A program made the translations under genes and the position numbers. Below are positions 34,899 through 42,766 of a stretch of 64,000 nucleotides of DNA, piece by piece (within the stretch, counting starts at the first letter, position 1; each line of letters opens with the position of its first letter). The DNA is taken from contig NZ_BDAZ01000026.1 of assembly GCF_001612725.1 (NCBI RefSeq), positions 103,228-167,227 of the forward strand, written 5' to 3'. Under the pieces are notes generated by a model that had not been told where the DNA came from, did not search any database, and saw nothing but the letters and a program-made list of their open reading frames with translations. Source of the stretch: Nocardia anaemiae NBRC 100462. Lineage in GTDB: Bacteria; Actinomycetota; Actinomycetes; Mycobacteriales; Mycobacteriaceae.

Positions 34899-35792
34899 AT
34901 GAACGGCATGGCAAGGACACTCGATCAACTCCGCAAGGATCTGCGAGAGTATGCGCGCCTGGCCGAGGCGCGCTACGACCCCGTGATCGTGGATCCGGTA
35001 CTGGAAACCCTCGCTGACCTATGGACCAACTCCGTCGTCGGCGTGCGCACCACCACGCATCCGGTGGGTGAGCGCGAGGTCAATGCCCGGGTGATGCACC
35101 CCGGCGAGCCGACCGAGCTCATCGAGAAACTATGTGGTGCGGGACTTCTCACCTACACCGGCCATCCGATGGAGAAGTTGCTTGCCGAGATCGCGGCCGA
35201 GGTGCCGGTCAATTCGGGCGTCGATCTCGCCCTTGCCGGTGGGGTGCAGAAGATCTGGCTGGTCTTTCCCGAATTGCTCAGCGTGGAACGGGTGCTCGGC
35301 TTCGCCGGAATTCCCGAGTCGGCACGCGCGCACGCGGATCATCTATCCCGCTATGGCGGCCGAATCGGAATACTCGCGGTAGATTTCGATGCCCGCACGA
35401 TGAACCTCTACTCTAATGTCTTCGAGCCCGGCCATCTCACGCCCGCGGATATCACCGGAATCCTGGCCGAACTCGACTTCACCGCACCGACCGACACCGA
35501 ACTCGCCCTACTCGCCCGCACCTTCAACCTCTACCGCACCTTTTCCTGGACCTCATCGCATATGGAGCGGATCTGCTTCCCGGTGCGGTGCGAACCAGCG
35601 AGCTTTCCAACCCACCTCGACCCGGTCCTGGCCCGTTTCGTCGCCGAAGCACCCTTCGCCGACCCAGAAACCCGTGGCTTCGTCTTCTACGCCGCCTACG
35701 GCCCCATCAACCGTTACTACAAAGTCCAAGCCGAATACGCGGGTGTCCGCGTCGCCACCTTCCCGGGCGGCACCGCACCTCGCCCGACCTGA
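34899..35792 (+). CDS. ABBA-type aromatic prenyltransferase (NphB/CloQ-like)
   Basis: The 297-residue protein resembles the soluble aromatic prenyltransferases NphB and CloQ in size and order of motifs. These include YTGHPMEKLLAEIAAEVPVN, GVDLALAGGVQKIWLVFPEL (NphB has GIDFGVTGGFKKIY here), YGGRIGILAVDFDARTMNLY and the end GPINRYYKVQAEYAG. This family attaches a C5-C15 prenyl group to phenolic or phenazine acceptors in secondary metabolism. No signal or membrane segment is present. No polyketide, terpene or phenazine core genes are nearby, so it is an orphan. An ATG at 34908 is an alternative start. Confidence in the fold is high, in the substrate nil. Confidence 0.82.
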   Translation: MNGMARTLDQLRKDLREYARLAEARYDPVIVDPVLETLADLWTNSVVGVRTTTHPVGEREVNARVMHPGEPTELIEKLCGAGLLTYTGHPMEKLLAEIAAEVPVNSGVDLALAGGVQKIWLVFPELLSVERVLGFAGIPESARAHADHLSRYGGRIGILAVDFDARTMNLYSNVFEPGHLTPADITGILAELDFTAPTDTELALLARTFNLYRTFSWTSSHMERICFPVRCEPASFPTHLDPVLARFVAEAPFADPETRGFVFYAAYGPINRYYKVQAEYAGVRVATFPGGTAPRPT

Positions 35793-35856
35793 CGGCGGCA
35801 TCTCGCCGTCGCCGCGATCGACACGGTGGTTGTGTGGCTGGTAGCAGTTCTCGGCC

Positions 35857-36378
35857 TCAGCTCGCGATCTCGGTGATCTCCCGATACGGGTGCAGGCTGC
35901 GAAACTTGCTGCCGTGGAAGATCAGCGGCTCGGCGTCGTCGCGGGCAGCGAGTCGGTTGATGCGCAAGATGACCACGGTGTGGTCGCCTGCCGGGATGCG
36001 AGCTTCGACCGCGCCCTCGATCCACGCCGTCGCACCATCGATGAAGATCGCGTCGGCCGCACCGCGATGCACATCCACATTGTGGAAGCGGTTGCCGTCG
36101 CGGTTGCTCAGAGCCCGAGCCGCGTGCTCCTGATCGGTGCCGAGCAGGCTCAGACCGAGGTGGGTGGCGGTATCGAGCTTCGGCCAGGTCGCCGAGCTGT
36201 TCTGCACGCAGAACGACACCAGGGGCGGGTCAAGCGAGACCGGGACGAAGGTGCTCACCGCCAAACCGTGTGGCGTACCTTCGATTTCGGCGCAGACTGC
36301 GACAACACCGCTGGGGAAGCTGGCGAAGACCCGACGCAGTCCGGAGCCGTCGGACGGAAATTCGAAGAGCTCATGCAT
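35857..36378 (-). CDS. Flavin reductase domain protein
   Basis: The 173-residue protein is a flavin-reductase-domain enzyme of the HpaC/DszD/ActVB type: VFASFPSGVVAVCAEIEGTP, LAVSTFVPVSLDPPLVSFCV, a central NRFHNVD and the late strand HTVVILRI. Such proteins reduce FMN or FAD with NAD(P)H and hand it to two-component monooxygenases. It is the last gene of the run sfnG, sfnB-like, FMN reductase, flavin reductase, and its start overlaps the previous gene by eight bases. It most likely supplies reduced flavin to the sulfur monooxygenases. The start at 36378 gives MHELFEFPSDGSGLRRVF. Confidence 0.88.
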   Translation of the reverse strand: MHELFEFPSDGSGLRRVFASFPSGVVAVCAEIEGTPHGLAVSTFVPVSLDPPLVSFCVQNSSATWPKLDTATHLGLSLLGTDQEHAARALSNRDGNRFHNVDVHRGAADAIFIDGATAWIEGAVEARIPAGDHTVVILRINRLAARDDAEPLIFHGSKFRSLHPYREITEIAS

Positions 36379-36880
36379 GATCGGCCGCCTGCGATGCCAG
36401 AGCCGCGGCGACTGGACGCCAGCGTTCGGTGTAGCGCGCGATGGCACCGTCTTCTTGAAATGTGCTGTCCGACAGGTAGAGACCGGGCAGCGCCGCCGTC
36501 GCGCCGAGTTCGACCAACACCGGCTTGAGCAGCAGATCCGGGGCGAGCGCATGCGCGGGGCCCGCGCCGAGCATGAGCGGGACCACCACCACATCGGCCA
36601 GTCCGGTGCCGCCCTCGAACTGCTCGAGGAACAGCTTCAACAGACCGGTGTAGGTGGCCTTGAAGGTCGGACTGGCGAAGACCACCAGCTCCGAATTCGC
36701 CACTGCGCGAACGGCGGCCGCGACCTCGGGATCACCCCAGGACAGCAGGCCCGCACCGAAGGAGACCAGATCGATCACCTCCGGTTCCACGTCCGGGCGT
36801 AACCCCGCGGCGATCAGCGTCGCCGCGGTCAGGGTACGAGAGGCTGGCTTCGGATTCCCGACGACGACCGTAACTGTCAC
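36371..36880 (-). CDS. NADPH-dependent FMN reductase (SsuE/MsuE-like)
   Basis: The 169-residue protein has the flavodoxin-like fold of NADPH-FMN reductases: VVVGNPKPASRTLTAA is the phosphate-binding loop, LVVFASPTFKATYTGLLKLF the signature near the flavin and LMLGAGPAHALAPDLLLKPV the SsuE/MsuE-like C-terminal motif. SsuE and MsuE provide FMNH2 for alkanesulfonate and methanesulfonate monooxygenases. Placed directly behind the SfnB-like gene with 24 bases between them, it fits the same function. It overlaps the flavin reductase gene by eight bases. Confidence 0.9.
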   Translation of the reverse strand: MTVTVVVGNPKPASRTLTAATLIAAGLRPDVEPEVIDLVSFGAGLLSWGDPEVAAAVRAVANSELVVFASPTFKATYTGLLKLFLEQFEGGTGLADVVVVPLMLGAGPAHALAPDLLLKPVLVELGATAALPGLYLSDSTFQEDGAIARYTERWRPVAAALASQAADHA

Positions 36881-36904
36881 TTTCCGTATCCTCTTCTCGC
36901 TCGA

Positions 36905-38113
36905 TCAGATCACGCCGTGCAACGGTGGCGCGGTGTCGTGCAATAGCGACCGGCCGATGTGCTGAAATTTCCACCGGACCGGGTCGTGCAGTGTGTGGGT
37001 GCGGGCATTGCGCCAGAAGTGGTGCAGATTCAGATCCGCTGCCGCACTGCGTGTTCCGCCGACCTCGAACAATGCCGCCGACACCTCGTTGGCCGCGCGA
37101 TCGCCGAGTACCTTGGCGGTGGCAACGGCAAGCGATGCCGCGGCAACAGATTCGGCGGCACTGACGGCGGCATCGACGGCAACACCGGCGGCGGTGAGCG
37201 TCGCCTCGGCCGCCGTCACCGCGACCGACAACTCACCGAAACGCTGGATCAGCAGCGGATCGTCGATAGCCCTGTCGACACCCGATTCGAACCACGGCCG
37301 ACTCGTGCTGCGCACGAATTCCGTTGCCGCCCTGAGTGCACCGCGGGCGATGCCGGTATCGATCGCGGCATGCAGCAGTTGCGCGTAGGCACCGTAACCG
37401 GTCGGCGCGTGCACCGCCGCCGATCGGGCGATCAACTGATCCGGCTCGACGGACACCCCGACGAATTCGATGGTCCCACTGCCGGTGGTGCGCTGACCGA
37501 TGCCGTTCCAGTCGTCGATGATTCGCACGCCCGGGGTATCGGCTGGCAGATATGCGATGTACTCCCCCGCGGGTAGTCCACTGCTGCCCTCCGGATCATC
37601 GAGCCGGGTGAGCACCGCGAGCAGATCCGCGAAAAGCGAACCCGTACAGTAGAATTTGACGCCATCGATACGGAAACGATCACCCACCGGACGCACCGTC
37701 GTCGCGATATCGGCGACAGTCGCAGTGCCGCGCTCGGACTGTGCATTGGCAATCCGAGCCCCGGCCAGCACCTGTCCGAAATAACGCGCCTGCTGGTCCG
37801 CCGTACCCGCCAACCGCAACAGGTTCAGATACACGAAGTGGCTGTGCGGAATCTGCGCGATATTCGGGTCCGCGGCCGCCAGAATGCGCACCACCTCCGC
37901 CACCGCACTCGGCGGCAGGTCCGCGCCCCCGAATGCCGCGGGCACAGTGATCGCGAGCAATCCACTCGACGCGAGGCGATCCACCTCGGCGAAGGGCAAC
38001 TCCCGGCCGCGATCACGCGCCGCGGCGCCGACGGCGAAATCCGAAGCAAGCTGCGCGGCAACGGAATACGCGTGTGCGGCGGATTCGATCCGGTCGGCGA
38101 CGACGGCGGTCAT
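36905..38113 (-). CDS. SfnB/DszC-like flavin-dependent oxidoreductase
   Basis: The 402-residue protein has the acyl-CoA-dehydrogenase fold used by the flavin monooxygenases DszC and MsuC and by SfnB (ITVPAAFGGADLPPSAVAEV, AQSERGTATVADI, GVKFYCTGSLFADLL, DDWNGIGQRTTGSGTIEF, LHHFWRNARTHTLHDPVRWK). SfnB is needed for growth on dimethyl sulfone in Pseudomonas. MsuC turns methanesulfinate into methanesulfonate, and this protein could be either. Its ATG overlaps the sfnG stop (ATGA), so the two are coupled. The acyl-CoA catalytic glutamate is not expected in this subgroup. Confidence 0.88.
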   Translation of the reverse strand: MTAVVADRIESAAHAYSVAAQLASDFAVGAAARDRGRELPFAEVDRLASSGLLAITVPAAFGGADLPPSAVAEVVRILAAADPNIAQIPHSHFVYLNLLRLAGTADQQARYFGQVLAGARIANAQSERGTATVADIATTVRPVGDRFRIDGVKFYCTGSLFADLLAVLTRLDDPEGSSGLPAGEYIAYLPADTPGVRIIDDWNGIGQRTTGSGTIEFVGVSVEPDQLIARSAAVHAPTGYGAYAQLLHAAIDTGIARGALRAATEFVRSTSRPWFESGVDRAIDDPLLIQRFGELSVAVTAAEATLTAAGVAVDAAVSAAESVAAASLAVATAKVLGDRAANEVSAALFEVGGTRSAAADLNLHHFWRNARTHTLHDPVRWKFQHIGRSLLHDTAPPLHGVI

Positions 38114-39228
38114 CAGTGCCCCACTGCGGCGGGCGTACGTGCGGCCTCCAGTTCGCGAACCAGCGGCAGCACCTTCGCGCCGAAGTACTCGACCTCCTCC
38201 TGGAAGTGCAGGAAACCGGCGAGAATCAGGTCGACGCCGAGTTCCTTGTAGGCCACGATGCGCTCGGCGACCTGTTCGGGTGTGCCGATCAGTTTGGTGC
38301 GGAAACCGTCGTTGTACTGCACGAGATCTTCGAATGTGGAATCCGCCCACATCCCCTTGCGGTCCTTGGTGGACGCACCGGCTTGTTGTACGGCGTCGCG
38401 GAAGCCTTCCACCGCGGGCTTATTCGCCTTCTCGATGATCTCGCGCAGGGTATCGCGAGCTTCCTTCTCGGTGTCGCGGGCAATGATGAAGCCGTTCAGA
38501 CCGAATTTGACCTCGCGCTGGTTCGCCCGCGCGATGGTGCGCAGCTCATCCAATTGTTCGGTGACGCCGTCGAAGTCCTTGCCGTTGGAGAAGTACCAGT
38601 CGGCGTAGCGGCCACCGTTGCGGCGGGCCGCGGTCGAGTTACCGCCCTGGAACAGTTCGGGATTCGGCCGTTCGGGGGTGTTCAGCGGCTTGGGCTTCAG
38701 CGTGAAATCGCGGATGCGGTAGAAATCGCCGCCGTAGTTGACATCATCCTCTGTCCAGATCTTGCGGATCACCTCGAGGAATTCGGCGCTGCGCCGATAC
38801 CGCTCGTCGTGCTCCAGCCACGGCTCGCCGAGTGCGGTGAATTCCCCTGCGAACCAACCGGATACGACGTTGATGGCGAAACGACCATTGGAGAGGTGAT
38901 CGGCGGTGGCGCCGAATTTGGCCAGCACGGCCGGATGCCAGAGTCCGGGATGAATCGCGGCGATCACCTTCAGCCGCTCGGTCGCACCGAGCAGCGCGAG
39001 ACTGAACGAGGTGGACTCGTGCTGGTATTCCGCACCGTAGGAGGCGGTGTAACGGACCTGGGACAGCGCATAATCGAAACCGTTGTTCTCCGCGGTGCGC
39101 GCCAACTTCTTGTTGTATTCGAAGTCCCAACTGGTGCGCTGTTCGATATCACTGGTGACCAGCCCCCCGCTGACATTCGGCACCCAGTAGGCGAACCGGA
39201 TCTGATCGGCGATGTGCTCTGTCGTCAT
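38113..39228 (-). CDS. sfnG: FMNH2-dependent dimethyl sulfone monooxygenase SfnG
   Basis: The 371-residue protein is a luciferase-like monooxygenase with close resemblance to SfnG: FAYWVPNVSGGLVTSDIEQR at the start, DYALSQVRYTASYGAEYQHE, and NVVSGWFAGEFTALGEPWLE. SfnG oxidises dimethyl sulfone to methanesulfinate and formaldehyde with FMNH2 supplied by a separate reductase. It heads a four-gene unit (sfnG, sfnB-like, FMN reductase, flavin reductase) with start/stop overlaps. A perfect palindrome upstream separates it from the StyA-like gene. Expression under sulfate limitation is expected, but no regulator is adjacent. Confidence 0.93.
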   Translation of the reverse strand: MTTEHIADQIRFAYWVPNVSGGLVTSDIEQRTSWDFEYNKKLARTAENNGFDYALSQVRYTASYGAEYQHESTSFSLALLGATERLKVIAAIHPGLWHPAVLAKFGATADHLSNGRFAINVVSGWFAGEFTALGEPWLEHDERYRRSAEFLEVIRKIWTEDDVNYGGDFYRIRDFTLKPKPLNTPERPNPELFQGGNSTAARRNGGRYADWYFSNGKDFDGVTEQLDELRTIARANQREVKFGLNGFIIARDTEKEARDTLREIIEKANKPAVEGFRDAVQQAGASTKDRKGMWADSTFEDLVQYNDGFRTKLIGTPEQVAERIVAYKELGVDLILAGFLHFQEEVEYFGAKVLPLVRELEAARTPAAVGH

Positions 39229-39264
39229 GCTTACTCCATTGATGTCGGGAACCGTCTATCGCCA

Positions 39265-39291
39265 GGAAGGGGCGCACCGTGCGCCCCTTCC
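39265..39291 (-). terminator. Long palindrome between StyA-like gene and sfnG
   Basis: GGAAGGGGCGCAC and GTGCGCCCCTTCC are perfect 13-bp complements around a single centre base. It lies downstream of the StyA-like stop and upstream of sfnG on the same strand. A hairpin terminating the StyA-like transcript is the simplest reading. Because it is so symmetric and close to the sfnG start, an operator role is also possible. Confidence 0.6.
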
Positions 39292-39355
39292 ACTCCAGCA
39301 CCGCAAGCCCACCGACAGGAGGGTTTGAATCTGTGCGATCGGATGGGTGTAGCGA

Positions 39356-40738
39356 TCAGACGTTGGCCAGGCGGTAACCGGATCGACTGAATCGACCGGC
39401 CGGTGTGAACCGTCCGAGCAGCGCCTCGGCATCCGCACCGGTGACCTCGGTGATGAATTCGGCCGCTGTGTCGAGCGAATCGACGCCGAGGAATGGCTGC
39501 GGGCGGTGCAGTAGCCCGACGAGCGCATTCGCGAAGCGCTGATCGACCGCGGCGGCGGCGAAGAGCTGATTGCCGATATCCGCCAATTCCGGGTCGCCGA
39601 GGAATAAGCGGGTGACCTTATTCGCCGCATCCCCGCGCGCGGCCAGGAATGCCGCGTACTGCGCGTTGATCCAGTGTTCGTCGAACGGTCCCTCGTGCAC
39701 GGCGGCCGCCGCGATCAGCCGCTGCGCCTGGATAAGTCCGCTCTGCGCGCCCTGACCCGCGATCGGGTCGTAGGCGACCGAGGTGTCACCGAGCGAGGCG
39801 ACCACATGGCCACCGGCGGTGCGCCCGACGCCGGACCGGACCACCGGCCGGACCGCGCCCTTGAGCCAGGAATGCGGATCCTCGGCGATCACCCGGGTTT
39901 CGAGCACCTCGGGCAGATCCCAATCGATGAAATCGCGATACAGGTCCTGCACGATCCGATGCGCCGATTCGGCCGAATCCGCCGCGGCGAAACGACTTTC
40001 CCATTCGCTGCCCGGCCGCGCCCAGCCGAGGAAGGCCCAGCTCGGACCCGCGTCCTTGTGCAGATACGGCCCCCACCAGCCCTCACCCTGTTCGGCGAAG
40101 ATCGAGAAACCGCTGTGCGCGCCACCGGCCCGGCTGCGGTGGGCGAAAACGCTTTCGTCGTGGCCGATTCCGGTCACGGTGACGGTGAGCAGCGACCGTT
40201 GCGGCGCGTCGTAAGGCGTGCGTGACTGGTCTATCGCGAACAGGTCGGAAAGACCGCCGCGTCCGGTGGCGACCAGCGTGAGATCGGCGGCCGCGGCAAT
40301 GGCGTCGAGTTTATCCGGGGTCACCTGCTCGACCACGAAACGTCCGCCGTGTTCCAGGAATGCGGCCAGCCGTTCGTCGGCCTTCAACCGGGTATCGACG
40401 GCAACCCCGACATATCCGTCGAAATGACCGTCGAATTGGATCAATTCCTCCCGCTCGGGTCCGGCGATGCGCACACTGAGCCCGGTATGCCGGGGGGCGC
40501 GGCCGGTGTAGGTGTCCAGACCGAGCGCGGATTCGGCCTGTTGGGTCTCCCCGAATTCGAGTGCGGTGCCGGTGGCGGGTACATCGTCGCGCAATGACCG
40601 CTGATCGCGGTCGCTGTAGAGCGTGACGTCGAATCCGGCGTCGAGTAATCCTAGAGCCGCAGTGACGCGGGTTTGACCGGCGCCGATTACCGCGGCCGAA
40701 CGGGTGGAGCGGGAATTCTGCGATGTCATGCCAACCAT
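39356..40738 (-). CDS. StyA-like FAD monooxygenase with altered dinucleotide motif
   Basis: The 460-residue protein resembles the oxygenase StyA of styrene monooxygenases and related indole/sulfide oxygenases. An N-terminal Rossmann strand AAVIGAGQTRVTAALGLLDAG leads to VTLYSDRD, and VASLGDTSVAYDPIAGQGAQ is the typical second flavin motif. The third glycine of GxGxxG is replaced by arginine (GAGQTR), which is unusual for FAD binding. StyA enzymes use reduced FAD from a partner reductase and oxidise alkenes or sulfides. Here, among organosulfur genes, a sulfide oxygenase is a reasonable guess. The start may be at 40738 or three codons later. It is divergent from the free-methionine-sulfoxide reductase. 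Confidence 0.82.
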   Translation of the reverse strand: MVGMTSQNSRSTRSAAVIGAGQTRVTAALGLLDAGFDVTLYSDRDQRSLRDDVPATGTALEFGETQQAESALGLDTYTGRAPRHTGLSVRIAGPEREELIQFDGHFDGYVGVAVDTRLKADERLAAFLEHGGRFVVEQVTPDKLDAIAAAADLTLVATGRGGLSDLFAIDQSRTPYDAPQRSLLTVTVTGIGHDESVFAHRSRAGGAHSGFSIFAEQGEGWWGPYLHKDAGPSWAFLGWARPGSEWESRFAAADSAESAHRIVQDLYRDFIDWDLPEVLETRVIAEDPHSWLKGAVRPVVRSGVGRTAGGHVVASLGDTSVAYDPIAGQGAQSGLIQAQRLIAAAAVHEGPFDEHWINAQYAAFLAARGDAANKVTRLFLGDPELADIGNQLFAAAAVDQRFANALVGLLHRPQPFLGVDSLDTAAEFITEVTGADAEALLGRFTPAGRFSRSGYRLANV

Positions 40739-40757
40739 GGTCGGTCCACGGCCGCGC

Positions 40758-40831
40758 TGATCGCAGTGTTGCGATCATCGAGAATCAATGGGGTGACCTG
40801 GAATTCGCGATCGCACCGAACGTGTGCGATC
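40758..40831. promoter_or_regulatory. Two inverted repeats in StyA-like / fRMsr divergent promoter
   Basis: TGATCGCA-gtgt-TGCGATCA (40758-40777) and GATCGCAC-7 bases-GTGCGATC (40809-40831) share the same half-site and lie 51 bp apart between the divergent genes. The element TGCGATCATCG is also repeated directly. The half-site TGCGATC occurs again upstream of the DszC-like and SsuD-like genes near 44030, so a common regulator of the sulfur genes is possible. Confidence 0.45.
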
Positions 40832-40853
40832 ATCGCTGCCCTACGATTCAGCC

Positions 40854-41339
40854 ATGTCGTTCACTGTTTCCGCACTGACCGGTGACCGAACCGAACAGTA
40901 CCGTCAACTCGTCGCGCAGGCCGAGGCACTGGTCGCGGGCGAGGCCGACCGGATCGCGAATGCCGCGAATCTGTCCGCGCTCGTCTTCCACGCCCTCACC
41001 GAGGTGAATTGGGTCGGCTTCTATTTCTTCGACGGGCACGAATTGGTGGTCGGCCCGTTCCAAGGCAAACCGGCCTGCGTGCGCATCGCCATCGGCAAAG
41101 GGGTTTGCGGTACCGCCGCCGATACCCGAAAGACCCAACTGGTGCCCGACGTGCACGCATTTCCGGGGCATATCGCCTGCGATGCCGACACACGCTCGGA
41201 AATCGTGGTTCCGCTGGTGCGCGACAATATCCTTGTCGGCGTCTTCGATCTGGACAGCCCACAACCGAGCCGCTTCGACGATATCGACAGGAAAGGCCTG
41301 GAATCCATCGCCCAGGCCTTCCTGAATTCGCTCGATTAA
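40854..41339 (+). CDS. Free methionine-R-sulfoxide reductase (GAF type, fRMsr/MsrC)
   Basis: The 161-residue GAF-domain enzyme shows WVGFYFFDGHELVVGPFQGK and the three redox cysteines of fRMsr in PACVRIAIGKGVCGTAA and HIACDADTRSEIVVPL. Their spacing of 10 and 24 residues matches E. coli YebR. It reduces free methionine-R-sulfoxide, not protein-bound. Together with msrA and msrB the window covers all three Msr classes. The ATG at 40854 gives the standard N-terminus. Its stop overlaps the stop of the convergent DszA-like gene within TTAA. Confidence 0.94.
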   Translation: MSFTVSALTGDRTEQYRQLVAQAEALVAGEADRIANAANLSALVFHALTEVNWVGFYFFDGHELVVGPFQGKPACVRIAIGKGVCGTAADTRKTQLVPDVHAFPGHIACDADTRSEIVVPLVRDNILVGVFDLDSPQPSRFDDIDRKGLESIAQAFLNSLD

Positions 41340-42766
41340 GTGGCAGCGACGGTGGCGCCCGGGCGCGAAACGGCGTCGGGCAAGGCTGTCGATAATGATC
41401 CACCGAGGCGATATCGCGCGCCGCGGTGCTCCTGCGGCAGCCGATCTCCCTTGTCGAACAAGGCGTTTCGCAGGGTGCCAGGTGTGTAGTCGGCCGCGTA
41501 CGCGCCGCGTTCGGTCAGCACCGGAACCACATGGCGCACAATATCTTCGAAGCTGCCGGGGGTGATGGCGTAGGCCAAGTTGAAGCCGTCCAGATCGGTT
41601 TCGGCGACCCAGTCCTGGAGTTGGTCGGCCACAGTGACACCTGAGCCGACGAATACCGGTCCCATACCGCCGATCCCGGCCCAGCGGCCGATATCCCGCA
41701 CGGTCCATTCCCGGCCGTCGTCGTCGAATTCCTGGAAGGCGGCCACGGCGGACTGAATGGCATTGCTCTGCACCTGGCCGATCGGACCGTCCAAGTGGTA
41801 ACTCGACAGATCGATGCCCATCCAGCCGGACATGAAGACCAGCCCGCCCTCGACGCTGGCGTAGGACAGGTACTCCTCGTGCTTGGCGTGTGCCGCCTCG
41901 TCGGTGGCGTCGGTAATGATCGTCGCCAGTGCGTAGATGCGGGCGGAGTACCGATCCCGGCCCGCCGCTTCCAGTGCGTCACGGATTCGGGAAACGGTTT
42001 GCGCCAGAATCCGTTTCGAAGGTCCGGCAACGAATATCGCTTCGGCATTCTCGGCGGCGAAGCGGACACCGCGCGGCGACGCACCGGCCTGGTAGATCAC
42101 CGGTGTCCGCTGCGGCGACGGCTCGGAGAGATGGATGCCGGGCACCTGATAATGCGTACCCCGATGGCCGATGTGATGCACCTTCGCCGGATCGACGTAG
42201 ACGCCCTGCGCGGCGTCGCGAACCACCGCATCGTCTTCCCAGGAGCCCTCCCACAGCTTGTACAGCACCTCGAGGTATTCGTCGGCCTGGTTGTAGCGCT
42301 CATCGTGGTCCAGCTGGTCGTCCGCGCCGAAATTCCGTGCGGCCGAAGGCAAATAGCCGGTCACCACATTCCAACCGATACGGCCGTTGGTGAGGTGATC
42401 GAGGGTGGAGAGCCGACGCGCGAATGGATACGGGTGTTCGAAGCCGGTGCCGGTGGTGATACCGAAGCCGAGATGTTCGGTGACCGCGGCCATCGCCGAA
42501 ACCAGCAGCAGCGGGTCTGCCACCGGAATCTGGGCACCCTGGCGCAGTGCGGCGATGTCGTTGCCGCCGTATACGTCGTAGGTGCCGAGCACGTCGGCGA
42601 TGAAGATGCCGTCGAAACGGCCCCGCTCCAACAGCTTTGCCAATTCGATCCAGTAGCTCAGTTCCTTGTACCGGTGCGACTGGTCGTCGGGATGTCGCCA
42701 CAGACCGGGTGATTGGTGCGCGACGCAGTTCATATCGAAGGCATTGAAGCGAATGCGGCGCGTCAC
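41336..42766 (-). CDS. NtaA/SnaA/DszA-family FMN-dependent monooxygenase
   Basis: The 476-residue enzyme is a luciferase-like monooxygenase of the nitrilotriacetate/DszA group: FDMNCVAHQSPGLWRHPDDQ at the start, ERGRFDGIFIADVLGTYDVY, RIGWNVVTGYLPSAARNFG, and YQAGASPRGVRFAAENAEAI. DszA cleaves dibenzothiophene sulfone; other members act on aminopolycarboxylates or long-chain alkanes. Next to a DszC-like gene with which it shares an ATGA overlap, a sulfone monooxygenase is the best guess. The true substrate is unknown. It needs FMNH2, available from the reductases at 36 kb. Confidence 0.9.
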   Translation of the reverse strand: MTRRIRFNAFDMNCVAHQSPGLWRHPDDQSHRYKELSYWIELAKLLERGRFDGIFIADVLGTYDVYGGNDIAALRQGAQIPVADPLLLVSAMAAVTEHLGFGITTGTGFEHPYPFARRLSTLDHLTNGRIGWNVVTGYLPSAARNFGADDQLDHDERYNQADEYLEVLYKLWEGSWEDDAVVRDAAQGVYVDPAKVHHIGHRGTHYQVPGIHLSEPSPQRTPVIYQAGASPRGVRFAAENAEAIFVAGPSKRILAQTVSRIRDALEAAGRDRYSARIYALATIITDATDEAAHAKHEEYLSYASVEGGLVFMSGWMGIDLSSYHLDGPIGQVQSNAIQSAVAAFQEFDDDGREWTVRDIGRWAGIGGMGPVFVGSGVTVADQLQDWVAETDLDGFNLAYAITPGSFEDIVRHVVPVLTERGAYAADYTPGTLRNALFDKGDRLPQEHRGARYRLGGSLSTALPDAVSRPGATVAAT

